From assembly GCA_964636675.1 (NCBI GenBank), contig CAZWUO010000112.1:1-11772 (forward strand): DNA of 11,772 nucleotides, in the 5' to 3' direction. Position 1 is the first letter of the stretch. Every line of letters begins with the position of its first letter. Origin of the DNA: JALUUH01 sp964636675. GTDB lineage: Bacteria; Pseudomonadota; Gammaproteobacteria; S012-40. The notes under the pieces are model-generated. The model made no database searches and was not told where the DNA came from. It saw only the letters and a program-made list of their open reading frames with translations. A program made the position numbers and the translations under genes. Below, one piece after another: positions 1-6,880 of the stretch.

Positions 1-412
1 CGTTCATTTGGAATAACCAAACCTCTCTCCTCGTGCCTGGATTGGTGTTTTTTCAAGCGCAACAGGGGTGAAAATGAAACGTCAACAGACCCTAATCCAA
101 TGAGGACATAAAAAAACATGGGGTATCCAGTATAAAAACCCGACTAATTAGGTATAAAGAAACGGAGTAATCTTGTCAACCATTTATTTGAAGGGACATT
201 TTGAAGATACAGAGTTCCTGTCTTTGTATAAGATGTGTTAATGCTTAATCCCTTAGCTTGCATCGCTTAGTTTTTATGTGTACACGTGAAACAAATGGAA
301 AATAAAGGTGAGCATTGATTGTATAGAAAAATATAAAAACGAATCGCATTTTTGGCAAAGTATCGGTTGTCATTTCCAACTATAGTAGACGGGAGTTTGA
401 TAAGGAATTGAG
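1..412. other. Non-coding region upstream of the AraC-type gene
   Basis: No reading frame of convincing length or composition lies here. The only frames with start codons are a nine-codon and a five-codon peptide at about 74-130, which look accidental. The stretch is AT-rich and must carry the promoter of the downstream regulator. A TATAGT at 381-386 resembles a -10 box but has no -35 at an acceptable distance, so no promoter is called. A short GTGTACAC palindrome sits at 278-285. The left edge of the window cuts whatever gene lies upstream. Confidence 0.6.
402..407 (+). promoter_or_regulatory. Ribosome binding site of the AraC-type gene
   Basis: AAGGAA lies 5 nt before the ATG at 413, which supports that start codon. 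Confidence 0.75.
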
Positions 413-1261
413 ATGTCGGTAGCAGAGCACAAGCAACGAATGAGCAGAGTCATTCGGTGGATAGAGGAAAATATTGATAATGATTTAGATGTCGATAAAT
501 TATCATCGATTGCCTGCTATTCAAAGTTTCACTTTCATCGAGTGTTCCGGGCGTATACCGGTGAAAATGCGATCGCCTTCCGGCGGCGATTATTGTTGGA
601 ACGCGCGGCACACCAGCTAGTGTATAGTCGTTTGACGATAACGCAGATTGCATTTGCATCAGGCTATGATAGCCAGCCCTCGTTCAACAAAGCATTTCGC
701 CAGCAATTTGCTCATTCGCCTTCTGAATTCCGGAAAAACAAACTCAGCATAAACAGCGCTCAGAAATCAGTAAATATTGAGGAGATTTTTTCCATGAAGC
801 CAGAGATAAAAGAGATACCGTCACTAAGTTTAATTTGTGTAAGAAAGCAGGGGAGTTACAGTGATGCCACCGCTGAAGCTTGGGGAGCGCTGATGAATTT
901 TGCGTATTCCAGAAAATTAATGCGCAAGGACACTAAGATGATTGGCATTCCACATGATGATCCTGACGTGACCGCTCCCGACCATATTCGTTATGACGCT
1001 TGCATTACCGTTGATTCCCCTATCGATGTGAGCGGAGAAGTCCAGCAGTCCAGCATTAAAAAAGGAAAATATGCCGTATTTTTACATAAAGGCTCTTATG
1101 AAGATTTTGCTAAAACTTACTCCTATATCTTTAAACAGTGGTTACCCGAAAGCGAAATGAATTTGCGCGACCTTCCTTGTTTTGAAATCTATCTTAATCG
1201 TGACCCAAGACGTACAAAACCTGAAAATTTGAGAACTGAAATTTATTTACCGATTAAATAA
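413..1261 (+). CDS. AraC-family transcriptional regulator with GyrI-like ligand-binding domain
   Basis: This is a 282-residue DNA-binding regulator of the AraC/XylS family with a C-terminal GyrI-like domain. Residues about 8-108 form the double helix-turn-helix: the first reading helix is around KFHFHRVFRAYTG (38-50), and the second is around SGYDSQPSFNKAFRQQFAHSPSEFR. Residues about 128-282 match the GyrI/SbmC-like fold, with the typical KYAVFLHKGSY stretch at 219-229 and a strand-like C-terminus ending EIYLPIK. In this family (E. coli Rob, SbmC-type proteins) the GyrI-like domain binds small, often hydrophobic or cationic molecules and tunes the DNA-binding half. The length is normal and the gene appears intact. 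No neighbouring efflux or target gene in the window is obviously under its control, so the ligand and regulon are unknown. Confidence 0.93.
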   Translation: MSVAEHKQRMSRVIRWIEENIDNDLDVDKLSSIACYSKFHFHRVFRAYTGENAIAFRRRLLLERAAHQLVYSRLTITQIAFASGYDSQPSFNKAFRQQFAHSPSEFRKNKLSINSAQKSVNIEEIFSMKPEIKEIPSLSLICVRKQGSYSDATAEAWGALMNFAYSRKLMRKDTKMIGIPHDDPDVTAPDHIRYDACITVDSPIDVSGEVQQSSIKKGKYAVFLHKGSYEDFAKTYSYIFKQWLPESEMNLRDLPCFEIYLNRDPRRTKPENLRTEIYLPIK

Positions 1262-1457
1262 AGTTTGATGTTTCTTCGACTCAACATATGTTTAGGGTTT
1301 TCTTATGCAGCGAAGATTATGGAGAGTTGTTGCATCGCACTCTTGATTTGGTTTTGACGATGCACGACAGAAAACACCAAACTTATTGAGCTTTTACCAC
1401 TGGATGGAATAGGCGTCACCCATTAGAAAGTCTCTGTCAATAGGCGAATCAAATTCC

Positions 1458-1476
1458 CTTGATGTTTTTCATCAAG
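1458..1476. repeat. Small inverted repeat between convergent genes
   Basis: CTTGATG, five T bases and CATCAAG form a perfect 7-bp stem in the 248-bp gap between the AraC-type gene and the convergent epimerase-like gene. Neither side is followed by a run of T in the reading direction, so it is not called as an intrinsic terminator. It could still shape the 3' ends of either transcript. Confidence 0.4.
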
Positions 1477-1509
1477 TATGTGGAGAAGTTTAGATCCAAT
1501 AGATTGTCT

Positions 1510-2442
1510 TTACTTCTTAATCGAACCACTTTCCAATAATGCCTGCGCTAGTGATGTGTGCGCTATGTTCGTGTCGAGCAATTCTGTAAGTTTTTTATCA
1601 GTCAAATTGATTTCCTGCTTCCATAAATAAGACATTTCAATCAAACTGCGCATCATCGATGAAAATGGAGTCAATAAGCGAATGACAAGCCAAGGAAAGT
1701 TTTTCATGACAACAGGCTTTCCTGTCGCTGTTGCAATAGTGTTGGCGAGTTCGTTAAAACATATACGATGACCTTTGAAATGAAAAACATTGAACGTTGG
1801 CAATTGCTCAGAATTTTTGACCAACGCGACGATAGTTTGTGCAAGGTCGGGAAGATAAGCCCATGTATGTGTTAGGTCGTGTGGGCCAGTTGCATTAACC
1901 ACGTAACCTTTTTTAGTTGGCTTAATAATATGTTGCATCCATGTGCTATGCGCATGCGCACCGATAAAATCACCCGCACGTACAATGATCACTTTTGCGC
2001 CATGTTGCCCAGCTCGCTTTAATCTCTGCTCCATGGCTTTGCGCATTTCACCCTTAGATGAGACCGGATGATGTGCCGAATCTTCACTAAATTCTGGACC
2101 TTCCTCTGGATTGAATACATACACGTTTCCGGGAAAGACTAAGGTTAATTTCATTTCTTCTGCAACGGTCGCTGTTATGTCTAGCCAAGGTATCACTTTG
2201 TTTTTCCACTGATAGCTTGATGGATTTATCCCGTACACGATTAAATCCACGTCCTTGGCCGCGTGGCGCACATCTTCAATTTGGCAGGCGTCACCTTGAA
2301 CGATGTGTGCAGTTATAAATTCAGAGGGTAATTTTGCAGGGTCTCGCATGAGTGCTTTAATCTGCCAGCCGTGTTGAGCCATCGCCCGCGCCACATGGCC
2401 ACCAAAGCCTCCGTTTATGCCCATTATGAGTACCGTTTTCAT
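1510..2442 (-). CDS. NAD(P)-dependent epimerase/reductase-like protein (atypical SDR family)
   Basis: This is a 310-residue protein with an N-terminal Rossmann fold. The dinucleotide-binding loop GINGGFGG is at residues 8-15, and Arg33 after the second strand suggests a preference for NADP. The acidic GDA at 50-52 sits at the usual adenine pocket. The pattern SSKGEMRKAMEQ (128-139), followed by RAGDF at 155-159 and HTWAYLPDLA at 192-201, is typical of the NAD-dependent epimerase/dehydratase and NmrA-like group. The canonical catalytic Tyr of the SDR YxxxK motif is not visible before Lys130, so the protein may be a redox sensor or use other chemistry. The ATG is backed by AGGAG 7 nt away (2450-2454). 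The gene is divergent from a LysR regulator 99 bp away, which probably controls it. The substrate cannot be named from sequence. Confidence 0.88.
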   Translation of the reverse strand: MKTVLIMGINGGFGGHVARAMAQHGWQIKALMRDPAKLPSEFITAHIVQGDACQIEDVRHAAKDVDLIVYGINPSSYQWKNKVIPWLDITATVAEEMKLTLVFPGNVYVFNPEEGPEFSEDSAHHPVSSKGEMRKAMEQRLKRAGQHGAKVIIVRAGDFIGAHAHSTWMQHIIKPTKKGYVVNATGPHDLTHTWAYLPDLAQTIVALVKNSEQLPTFNVFHFKGHRICFNELANTIATATGKPVVMKNFPWLVIRLLTPFSSMMRSLIEMSYLWKQEINLTDKKLTELLDTNIAHTSLAQALLESGSIKK

Positions 2443-2489
2443 ATTATGTCTCCTGTAATAGTTTGCAATCGAACTCAGTACTAGTATCG

Positions 2490-2514
2490 CTATTCTTATT
2501 CATTCATTGAATAG
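2490..2514. promoter_or_regulatory. Putative LysR operator, upstream palindromic site
   Basis: The 99-bp divergent region holds CTATTC (2490-2495) and GAATAG (2509-2514) as an inverted repeat. Inside it is the tighter palindrome ATTCA-T-TGAAT at 2502-2512. LysR-type regulators usually bind imperfect palindromes of the T-N11-A class between divergent genes. The same ATTCAT half-site recurs at 2534-2539 and, inverted, at 2542-2547. Assignment to this LysR protein is inference from position. Confidence 0.5.
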
Positions 2515-2535
2515 TCATAAATTTATATCTATTAT
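2508..2535 (+). promoter_or_regulatory. Putative lysR promoter giving a leaderless transcript
   Basis: TTGAAT (2508-2513) and TATTAT (2530-2535), spaced 16 bp, match the sigma-70 -35 and -10 boxes at 4/6 and 5/6 positions. Transcription would start about 6-7 nt after the -10, at 2541-2542, which is the A of the lysR ATG. No Shine-Dalgarno is present, as expected for a leaderless mRNA. This is a prediction from sequence alone. Confidence 0.45.
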
Positions 2536-2550
2536 TCATAAATGAATAAT
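2531..2550. repeat. Perfect 9-bp inverted repeat over the lysR start codon
   Basis: ATTATTCAT (2531-2539) and ATGAATAAT (2542-2550) are exact reverse complements separated by AA. The ATG of lysR is the first codon of the right arm, and the -10 box overlaps the left arm. As an operator it would suit autorepression. In RNA it could fold over the start codon only if transcription begins upstream. Confidence 0.6.
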
Positions 2551-3441
2551 ATCGACTGGCATCTGATTAGATCATTCCTGTTAGTAGCACGGGTGGGTAG
2601 CCTATCTGCGGCGGCGCGAGAGCTAGGTGTTTCCCAACCCACTTTGAGCCGAAATATCCAAGCTATTGAATCAAATACAAAACTCAACCTTTTTCGCCGT
2701 ACCACTCAAGGATTACAGCTCACTGAAGCGGGTAGAGCGTTAGTAGATGCGGCTACCCAGATGGACGAGGCTGCCAATGTGTTTAATCGCCAAGCTTCTG
2801 GGTTGTCCGTTCACCTTGAGGGGGATGTACGAATTAGTGTCAACGAAATCGTTGGTATTTATCTATTACCTCCCGCCATTGCGGCTTTTCGCAAAAAACA
2901 TGCAGGTGTGCATGTAGAAATCGCTATCTCGAACCATGTGAGCAGTATCAGTAAACGAGAGGCCGATATCGCATTACGTATGTTTCGTCCGACCCAGCTA
3001 GGTCTGGTCGCAAAGCGTTTGCCGGATATGGAAATGGGGTTTTATGCGAGCCACGATTACATTGCCACTTATGGTGCACCGAATACCATAGAAGAGTTTT
3101 TGCAACATACGATTATTGGGTTTGATAAAGATATGGATTTTATCGATGCGGCTTCGAAAATGAATTATCACTTTGTACGTGATAATTTTGCGCTACGCAC
3201 CGATCACTTGCTTGCGCAGATGAATTTGGGGCGCGCAGGAGGAGGAATATTTGGAACCCATGTAGAGATCGCTAAACGATGGCCAGAAGTACAACGGATC
3301 TTGGAATGGGTTCCGTTGCCCAATTTGGAATTTTGGATCGTGTGTCACAGCGATACGCAATATAACTCACGCATAAGAGCCGTAAGGACATTTCTAAGTG
3401 ATTGGTTTTCTGAAGATCCGTACAGGTACGTGATGATGTAA
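2542..3441 (+). CDS. LysR-family transcriptional regulator
   Basis: This is a 299-residue LysR-type regulator of full family length. Residues 4-63 form the winged helix-turn-helix, with the hallmark SLSAAARELGVSQPTLSRNI around 20-39. Residues about 90-292 form the periplasmic-binding-protein-like effector domain, which starts around LEGDVRISVNEIVG. Because the gene is divergently arranged with the epimerase-like gene, that gene is its likely target. The inducer is unknown. The start is fixed by the family's N-terminal pattern (IDWHLIRSFLLVARVGS), even though no Shine-Dalgarno precedes the ATG. See the separate promoter and palindrome entries for the odd start region. The gene is intact. Confidence 0.93.
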   Translation: MNNIDWHLIRSFLLVARVGSLSAAARELGVSQPTLSRNIQAIESNTKLNLFRRTTQGLQLTEAGRALVDAATQMDEAANVFNRQASGLSVHLEGDVRISVNEIVGIYLLPPAIAAFRKKHAGVHVEIAISNHVSSISKREADIALRMFRPTQLGLVAKRLPDMEMGFYASHDYIATYGAPNTIEEFLQHTIIGFDKDMDFIDAASKMNYHFVRDNFALRTDHLLAQMNLGRAGGGIFGTHVEIAKRWPEVQRILEWVPLPNLEFWIVCHSDTQYNSRIRAVRTFLSDWFSEDPYRYVMM

Positions 3442-3825
3442 AAGTGTAAAAAGGGGACGATATCTATTATTTATTGGTTCCTTGCGGAACCGATGTGACT
3501 TCTTCGGCAGAGTAACCCAAACTTTTTTCCCCTTACACACCTGGCTTGAAGTCGGATGATTTTGGTCGAAATTTCTAAGTAGATTTTCTGAGCTGGGTAG
3601 ATGCAGGTGCAGTAACTGTTGAGCCAATTACCACAGATGACTTCCACTGAATCCGCTTCGGATGTTATACAGGGAAGTCTCAATTTCCAATAAGTTGCAC
3701 CGAGACTTTCCGTTTCCTAGCTCCATCCAATTCTACTGCCATAATTGATTGATGAGTTCTTAATACAAGTTTCCCATTTTTAATAGTGATGGATTCGCTA
3801 TTCCCCAACGTCATCGCGAGTAGAC
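3442..3825. other. Intergenic region without a convincing gene
   Basis: The 384 bp between lysR and the next gene carries two overlapping minus-strand frames of about 70-77 codons. Their composition is biased (many Cys, Arg, His, Lys), they lack a Shine-Dalgarno, and they resemble nothing I know, so they are not called. The stretch contains a strong hairpin near lysR, entered separately. It may hold the 3' regions of the two flanking convergent genes or a decayed element. Confidence 0.55.
3473..3494. repeat. Strong hairpin 3' of lysR
   Basis: ATTGGTTCC (3473-3481), loop TTGC, and GGAACCGAT (3486-3494) form a 9-bp stem containing one G-T pair. It begins about 32 bp after the lysR stop. The sequence after it is not T-rich, so it is not a classic intrinsic terminator. 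It may protect or end the lysR transcript, or belong to a small palindromic repeat. Confidence 0.55.
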
Positions 3826-4290
3826 TCAAATATTTTTAAGCGGTTTTATTCGACAGTGTAGCTTCACAAAGACTCCCTTCATAATGGGTTCGATTTCAAA
3901 TCTAAGCGCATTTATATCGGTATATTTAATAATATGTCTTACCGTGGAGGCATTAATAGTATCCGTAATTTTCTTTTTGTCTGCGACAGATTCAGGGGAG
4001 ATTGCGATATTTGCGAGGGCATTGCATCTTTTTTTAGCAAGAATTTTTTGTTTGAAGTTTATATACGGGGAACTTAGTTCGGTCTTTATGTTATCCACGG
4101 AAATGCTACCAAGTTTTATTTTCGTCTTTGCTATCCACGTAGAGGCCTTATCTGTTTTAGCCCAAGTATCAATTAGAAATAATGCTTTGTTTTGACTCAG
4201 TCCCTGCATGATTTTTTCGGGGTCGTAAGCTGCCCAGCTATTCATGGGGAGGAAAAAAAGTATAAAGAGGGTAAACCGTTTTTTGAACAT
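3826..4290 (-). CDS. Small exported protein of unknown function
   Basis: This 154-residue protein is not recognised as a member of any family. It opens with a clear Sec signal peptide: a basic start (FKKRF), a hydrophobic core (TLFILFFLPM), and likely cleavage after NSWA at residue 20. The mature part is about 134 residues, lysine-rich, and predicted periplasmic or secreted. It carries only two cysteines, Cys89 and Cys146, which could form one disulfide. The start is supported by AAGGAA 7 nt upstream (4298-4303). A hydrophobic frame on the opposite strand (3884-4195) is rejected as its antisense shadow. The gene is transcribed alone, and nothing nearby hints at its role. The region is AT-rich compared with the alcohol dehydrogenase gene. 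Confidence 0.72.
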   Translation of the reverse strand: MFKKRFTLFILFFLPMNSWAAYDPEKIMQGLSQNKALFLIDTWAKTDKASTWIAKTKIKLGSISVDNIKTELSSPYINFKQKILAKKRCNALANIAISPESVADKKKITDTINASTVRHIIKYTDINALRFEIEPIMKGVFVKLHCRIKPLKNI

Positions 4291-4655
4291 TAAAAGATTC
4301 CTTACTTAATTTATTGAGTGTCTTTCTTTTCTTGCTTCCAGAGGTATTCTTTAGTGGAGTGATTTCCTAGGGAAAATTGGGCTAAATGGTAGCATATCCC
4401 AGTTTGAAATAAATGCCCTTGGTACGCTGCCGAGGTGATATTGTTAATGCGATAGCCCTGCCGCATGCCTCCTCTCTGAATGCTTCAGTGAATATTTTTT
4501 GATCACTGCTATTTTTTTATAAAGCATCGAAAAAACAAAATGTTACGCTGAGATTTTGACTATCTATAAGCCGCTATGATGAATTGATAATTAAAGATAG
4601 CAAAAAACTGGTCGTAAAAATCAGGCGGGTCACATATTAAAAGGGCAAATTGATA
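4291..4655. other. Divergent intergenic region upstream of the lipoprotein gene
   Basis: The 365 bp separates the divergently transcribed small exported protein and the lipoprotein, so it must carry both promoters. No reading frame looks real. TTGACT at 4555-4560 resembles a -35 box, but the nearest -10-like TATGAT is only 13 bp on, so no promoter is called. A terminator-like hairpin at 4486-4516 is listed separately. Confidence 0.5.
4486..4516 (+). terminator. Weak terminator-like hairpin without an upstream gene
   Basis: CAGTGA (4486-4491) pairs with TCACTG (4503-4508) across an 11-nt T-rich loop and is followed by CTATTTTTTT. The shape fits a weak intrinsic terminator reading rightward, but no annotated gene points into it. 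It would make sense as the end of an unannotated short RNA, or it may be chance in AT-rich DNA. Confidence 0.3.
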
Positions 4656-6629
4656 ATGCAAATAAAAATATACCTGGTGCTACTAAGTTGCTTTCTGTTA
4701 TCTGCTTGTTTTGACGATGCGCTTGATTCAAGTACCGATGGGGAAACAAAGATAGAAGATACCCAGGATTCAGGGGTTGTTGACGCGGTTTCGGTGACCT
4801 TATCTGGTGTGATTGCAGCAGCAGCGTTACCGTCGGCAAAAGTACAGTTACAAGGTTCCTATAATGGCCCGAGTTACTCTGTATTCGGTACGCGTAAGTT
4901 GGCCCAGGCTAAAGTCAGCTTATACAAGCGAACACAAAGTGGTGTCGAAACTTTGGTCGCCGAGACAACCGCAGACGACAACGGACAATATAGTTTTTCT
5001 GACGTTTCCAAGGCAGTCACATCAAATGGTGATGCCAATGATTTTTACTACGAAGTTCGTGCTTCGTTAGACGATGTAAACATCACAGCGCCGGTTGCAC
5101 CCGATGCGGATACCAAGGTTGATGTGACCCCAGAAACCAATGTTGCGGCAAAAGTACTTTCCGATGTTGTTAAAGTGCCTGGAGAAACTCAACCGGCGAT
5201 TCCCTCCGCATCTTCGGTGAATGCTTTGAATAGAATGGTGAGTGCTAATATGTATCGCTTGCGAACGTCAATTGCTGTGCCCAGAGCGACAAGCGAAAAT
5301 GCGTCTAAACTCCTTGGACTGGCAAATGGAGTGTCATCGGCGGGTGGTAATGGTGAGCTAGCGTATAAAACTTATCAGTTCCAAGCCGAATGGAGTACGA
5401 TGAAAAATACGGCGACGACAACACAAGCTAGGGCCGCATCCTATATTAGTCGCTTTGCCCGCGAGTCTTGTGGACAAAAAAATGGGGTGCTTGCAATACC
5501 TCAAGCTTCGGCTATGGTGTTAGGTCAGGCTATTATTGATGGCAAAACCTATACCGCCACTGACATTATTGCAGCAAGTAATGCGGTACCCGGCGGTTCT
5601 CAGTTAGATGTTGCAACGGCGGTGAGTGGATATGCTGATTTGCTCATTACAATAGACGGTAACTATGCCGCCGTCGATGAGTCGGTGCAAAGTTTTAGCG
5701 CGGAAGAATTAGTTGCACTGTTGGCAAAACGTGAACTGAAAGGCAGTGAGTTTTCTGCTACAACAGCGCTGGACCCTGATCAAGCTCTGAGTTTTTTACA
5801 ACATGCAAGTGCCAATGGAAACACGATGAATTTGTGTAATATCATGGGCGACAAGTTGGGGTCAACGATGACGCAATTAGTGAACGCTGTTGATGCCGAG
5901 CCACATATTGCAAATGTGGAGATCAATCACGATAGTGGTTTTGGCTGTGATCAAAATGCGGGGTTTGGCCACTTTCTTGCGAAAGTGCATGTGTTTGACG
6001 GTGGAATCGGCATTAACAATGTCACAATTACTTCATCCGATTCGACCGCTTTAACCGCAGGAAGCGTGAATCTTGATTTGCAAATGGGCAAATACGAATC
6101 GCGTTCAGAGGGGGTATGTGTCACGCTAAACAATGAAGTGACTTACACAATTACGGCTAATTTAGCGGACAGTAGTACGCTAACTTCAACGGTTACCCGT
6201 TCCCATCCTTTAGTGCCCGAGGCATCGGCTAAATATAATGGTGTTGATATGGGGCAATCAAATAGTCCTACGCAGGTAACCGAAAAACGTCCGGTCATCA
6301 CTTGGGATGCACCAGCAACGGTGTTAGCTAATGTAAGCAACGCACCTGCGGGCAGTCAAATTAAATATACCTATGAGTTTTCCCATACCGACGCGGTGGG
6401 GTCGGCTCCGTTGGCGCAGTGTGACTCAGTGCCATTTGGCGATTTATACGCGGTTGATAACTTTATTCCAACGGTTGACTGTGACAAAGCAAAATGCGCG
6501 GCGGCGAGTGGAATGACTGAATCCGAATTACAATGCAGAGTGAGTATTCAAACTTATTTAGTCGATGAGAATGACAGTGTGCTCGGACAAGCGGCTGGAA
6601 ATTTTAGATTTTTTAAAGTCGTAGAGTAG
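4656..6629 (+). CDS. Large predicted outer-membrane lipoprotein of unknown function
   Basis: This 657-residue protein has a lipoprotein signal peptide: hydrophobic residues 5-16 and the lipobox LLSAC with Cys18 as the lipidated residue. Phe rather than Asp at +2 favours outer-membrane sorting under the Lol rule. Residues about 45-160 look like a carboxypeptidase-regulatory or SdrD-like beta domain (VTLSGVI, KVSLYKRT, TTADDNGQYSFSDV), where the substituent TxDxxGxYxF motif is typical of such surface modules. The middle is Ala/Thr/Ser-rich and likely helical. The C-terminal part, from about 415, contains beta-rich Ig-like segments with several cysteines that could pair in the periplasm or at the surface. 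No catalytic motif is visible. The ATG at 4656 is preferred because it directly precedes the signal peptide and has AAGGG 10 nt upstream. A TTG at 4650 is possible but sits only 4 nt from that site. The gene is monocistronic and ends in an intrinsic terminator. Confidence 0.82.
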   Translation: MQIKIYLVLLSCFLLSACFDDALDSSTDGETKIEDTQDSGVVDAVSVTLSGVIAAAALPSAKVQLQGSYNGPSYSVFGTRKLAQAKVSLYKRTQSGVETLVAETTADDNGQYSFSDVSKAVTSNGDANDFYYEVRASLDDVNITAPVAPDADTKVDVTPETNVAAKVLSDVVKVPGETQPAIPSASSVNALNRMVSANMYRLRTSIAVPRATSENASKLLGLANGVSSAGGNGELAYKTYQFQAEWSTMKNTATTTQARAASYISRFARESCGQKNGVLAIPQASAMVLGQAIIDGKTYTATDIIAASNAVPGGSQLDVATAVSGYADLLITIDGNYAAVDESVQSFSAEELVALLAKRELKGSEFSATTALDPDQALSFLQHASANGNTMNLCNIMGDKLGSTMTQLVNAVDAEPHIANVEINHDSGFGCDQNAGFGHFLAKVHVFDGGIGINNVTITSSDSTALTAGSVNLDLQMGKYESRSEGVCVTLNNEVTYTITANLADSSTLTSTVTRSHPLVPEASAKYNGVDMGQSNSPTQVTEKRPVITWDAPATVLANVSNAPAGSQIKYTYEFSHTDAVGSAPLAQCDSVPFGDLYAVDNFIPTVDCDKAKCAAASGMTESELQCRVSIQTYLVDENDSVLGQAAGNFRFFKVVE

Positions 6630-6649
6630 CTATAATTCAAATCATCAAG

Positions 6650-6674
6650 AGGCCGGTAATAGACCGACCTTTTG
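6650..6674 (+). terminator. Intrinsic terminator of the lipoprotein gene
   Basis: AGGCCGGT (6650-6657), loop AATAG, and ACCGACCT (6663-6670) form an 8-bp stem with one C-A mismatch. It is followed directly by TTTGTTATTT, starting 21 nt after the stop codon. The T-rich tract lies on the plus strand side, so it ends rightward transcription. Confidence 0.82.
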
Positions 6675-6714
6675 TTATTTGAAGAACGAGGGAACCTCTG
6701 ATTAAGTGATCTAG

Positions 6715-6740
6715 CGAGCGTAAGCTGCGCTCGGCATTTT
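6715..6740. repeat. GC-rich hairpin between lipoprotein and dehydrogenase genes
   Basis: CGAGCG (6715-6720) and CGCTCG (6728-6733) form a 6-bp stem with a 7-nt loop, followed on the plus strand by GCATTTT. It could be a second, weaker terminator for the lipoprotein gene, or serve the convergent dehydrogenase transcript. Its GC content stands out from its AT-rich surroundings. Confidence 0.45.
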
Positions 6741-6792
6741 CTTAGCAACGTGACTCAATAATTTCGCGTGTCTCGTTGTCGGTTAATACAAT
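6741..6792 (-). pseudogene. Duplicated, diverged 3' tail of the alcohol dehydrogenase gene
   Basis: These 52 bp match 6829-6880, the end of the dehydrogenase gene, at 49 of 52 positions with an 88-bp period, and all three differences are transitions. Read leftward, the copy encodes APIVLTDNETREIIESRC and a stop, against NPIVLTDDEIREIIESRC in the intact gene. Codons just upstream of the block still echo the family (MLRYNAP against MRTNP), then similarity fades. No start codon or Shine-Dalgarno makes it a gene, so it is a fragment. It may be the remnant of an older dehydrogenase copy replaced by the current one, or a local tandem duplication. Confidence 0.75.
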
Positions 6793-6828
6793 AGGCGCAT
6801 TGTAGCGCAACATGCGTTCACTCACTTC

Positions 6829-6880
6829 CTTAGCAACGTGACTCAATAATTTCGCGTATCTCGTCATCGGTTAATACAAT
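6829..6880 (-). repeat. Second copy of the 52-bp direct repeat, inside the dehydrogenase 3' end
   Basis: This is the intact-gene member of the direct repeat pair. It spans the last 17 codons and the stop of the dehydrogenase. Its partner lies at 6741-6792, 88 bp away, so the two stop codons are in different frames relative to each other. Confidence 0.85.

Noticed and set aside
60..130. Two very short peptides (nine and five codons) upstream of the AraC-type gene, considered as leader peptides.
   Set aside because: They lie about 300 bp from the gene, with no attenuator-like structure and no repeated regulatory codons.
1458..1476. The 7-bp inverted repeat considered as a terminator for the AraC-type or epimerase-like gene.
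   Set aside because: No T-rich tract follows the stem in either direction, and the T bases are in the loop.
3394..3683. Two overlapping minus-strand frames of 70-77 codons downstream of lysR.
   Set aside because: They lack ribosome sites, are biased toward Cys, His, Arg and Lys, partly overlap lysR, and contain a hairpin. No family was recognised.
3884..4195. A hydrophobic 103-residue frame on the plus strand, opposite the small exported protein gene.
   Set aside because: The minus-strand frame has a good ribosome site and a signal peptide. The plus-strand frame has neither and looks like the antisense image of lysine-rich and polar codons.
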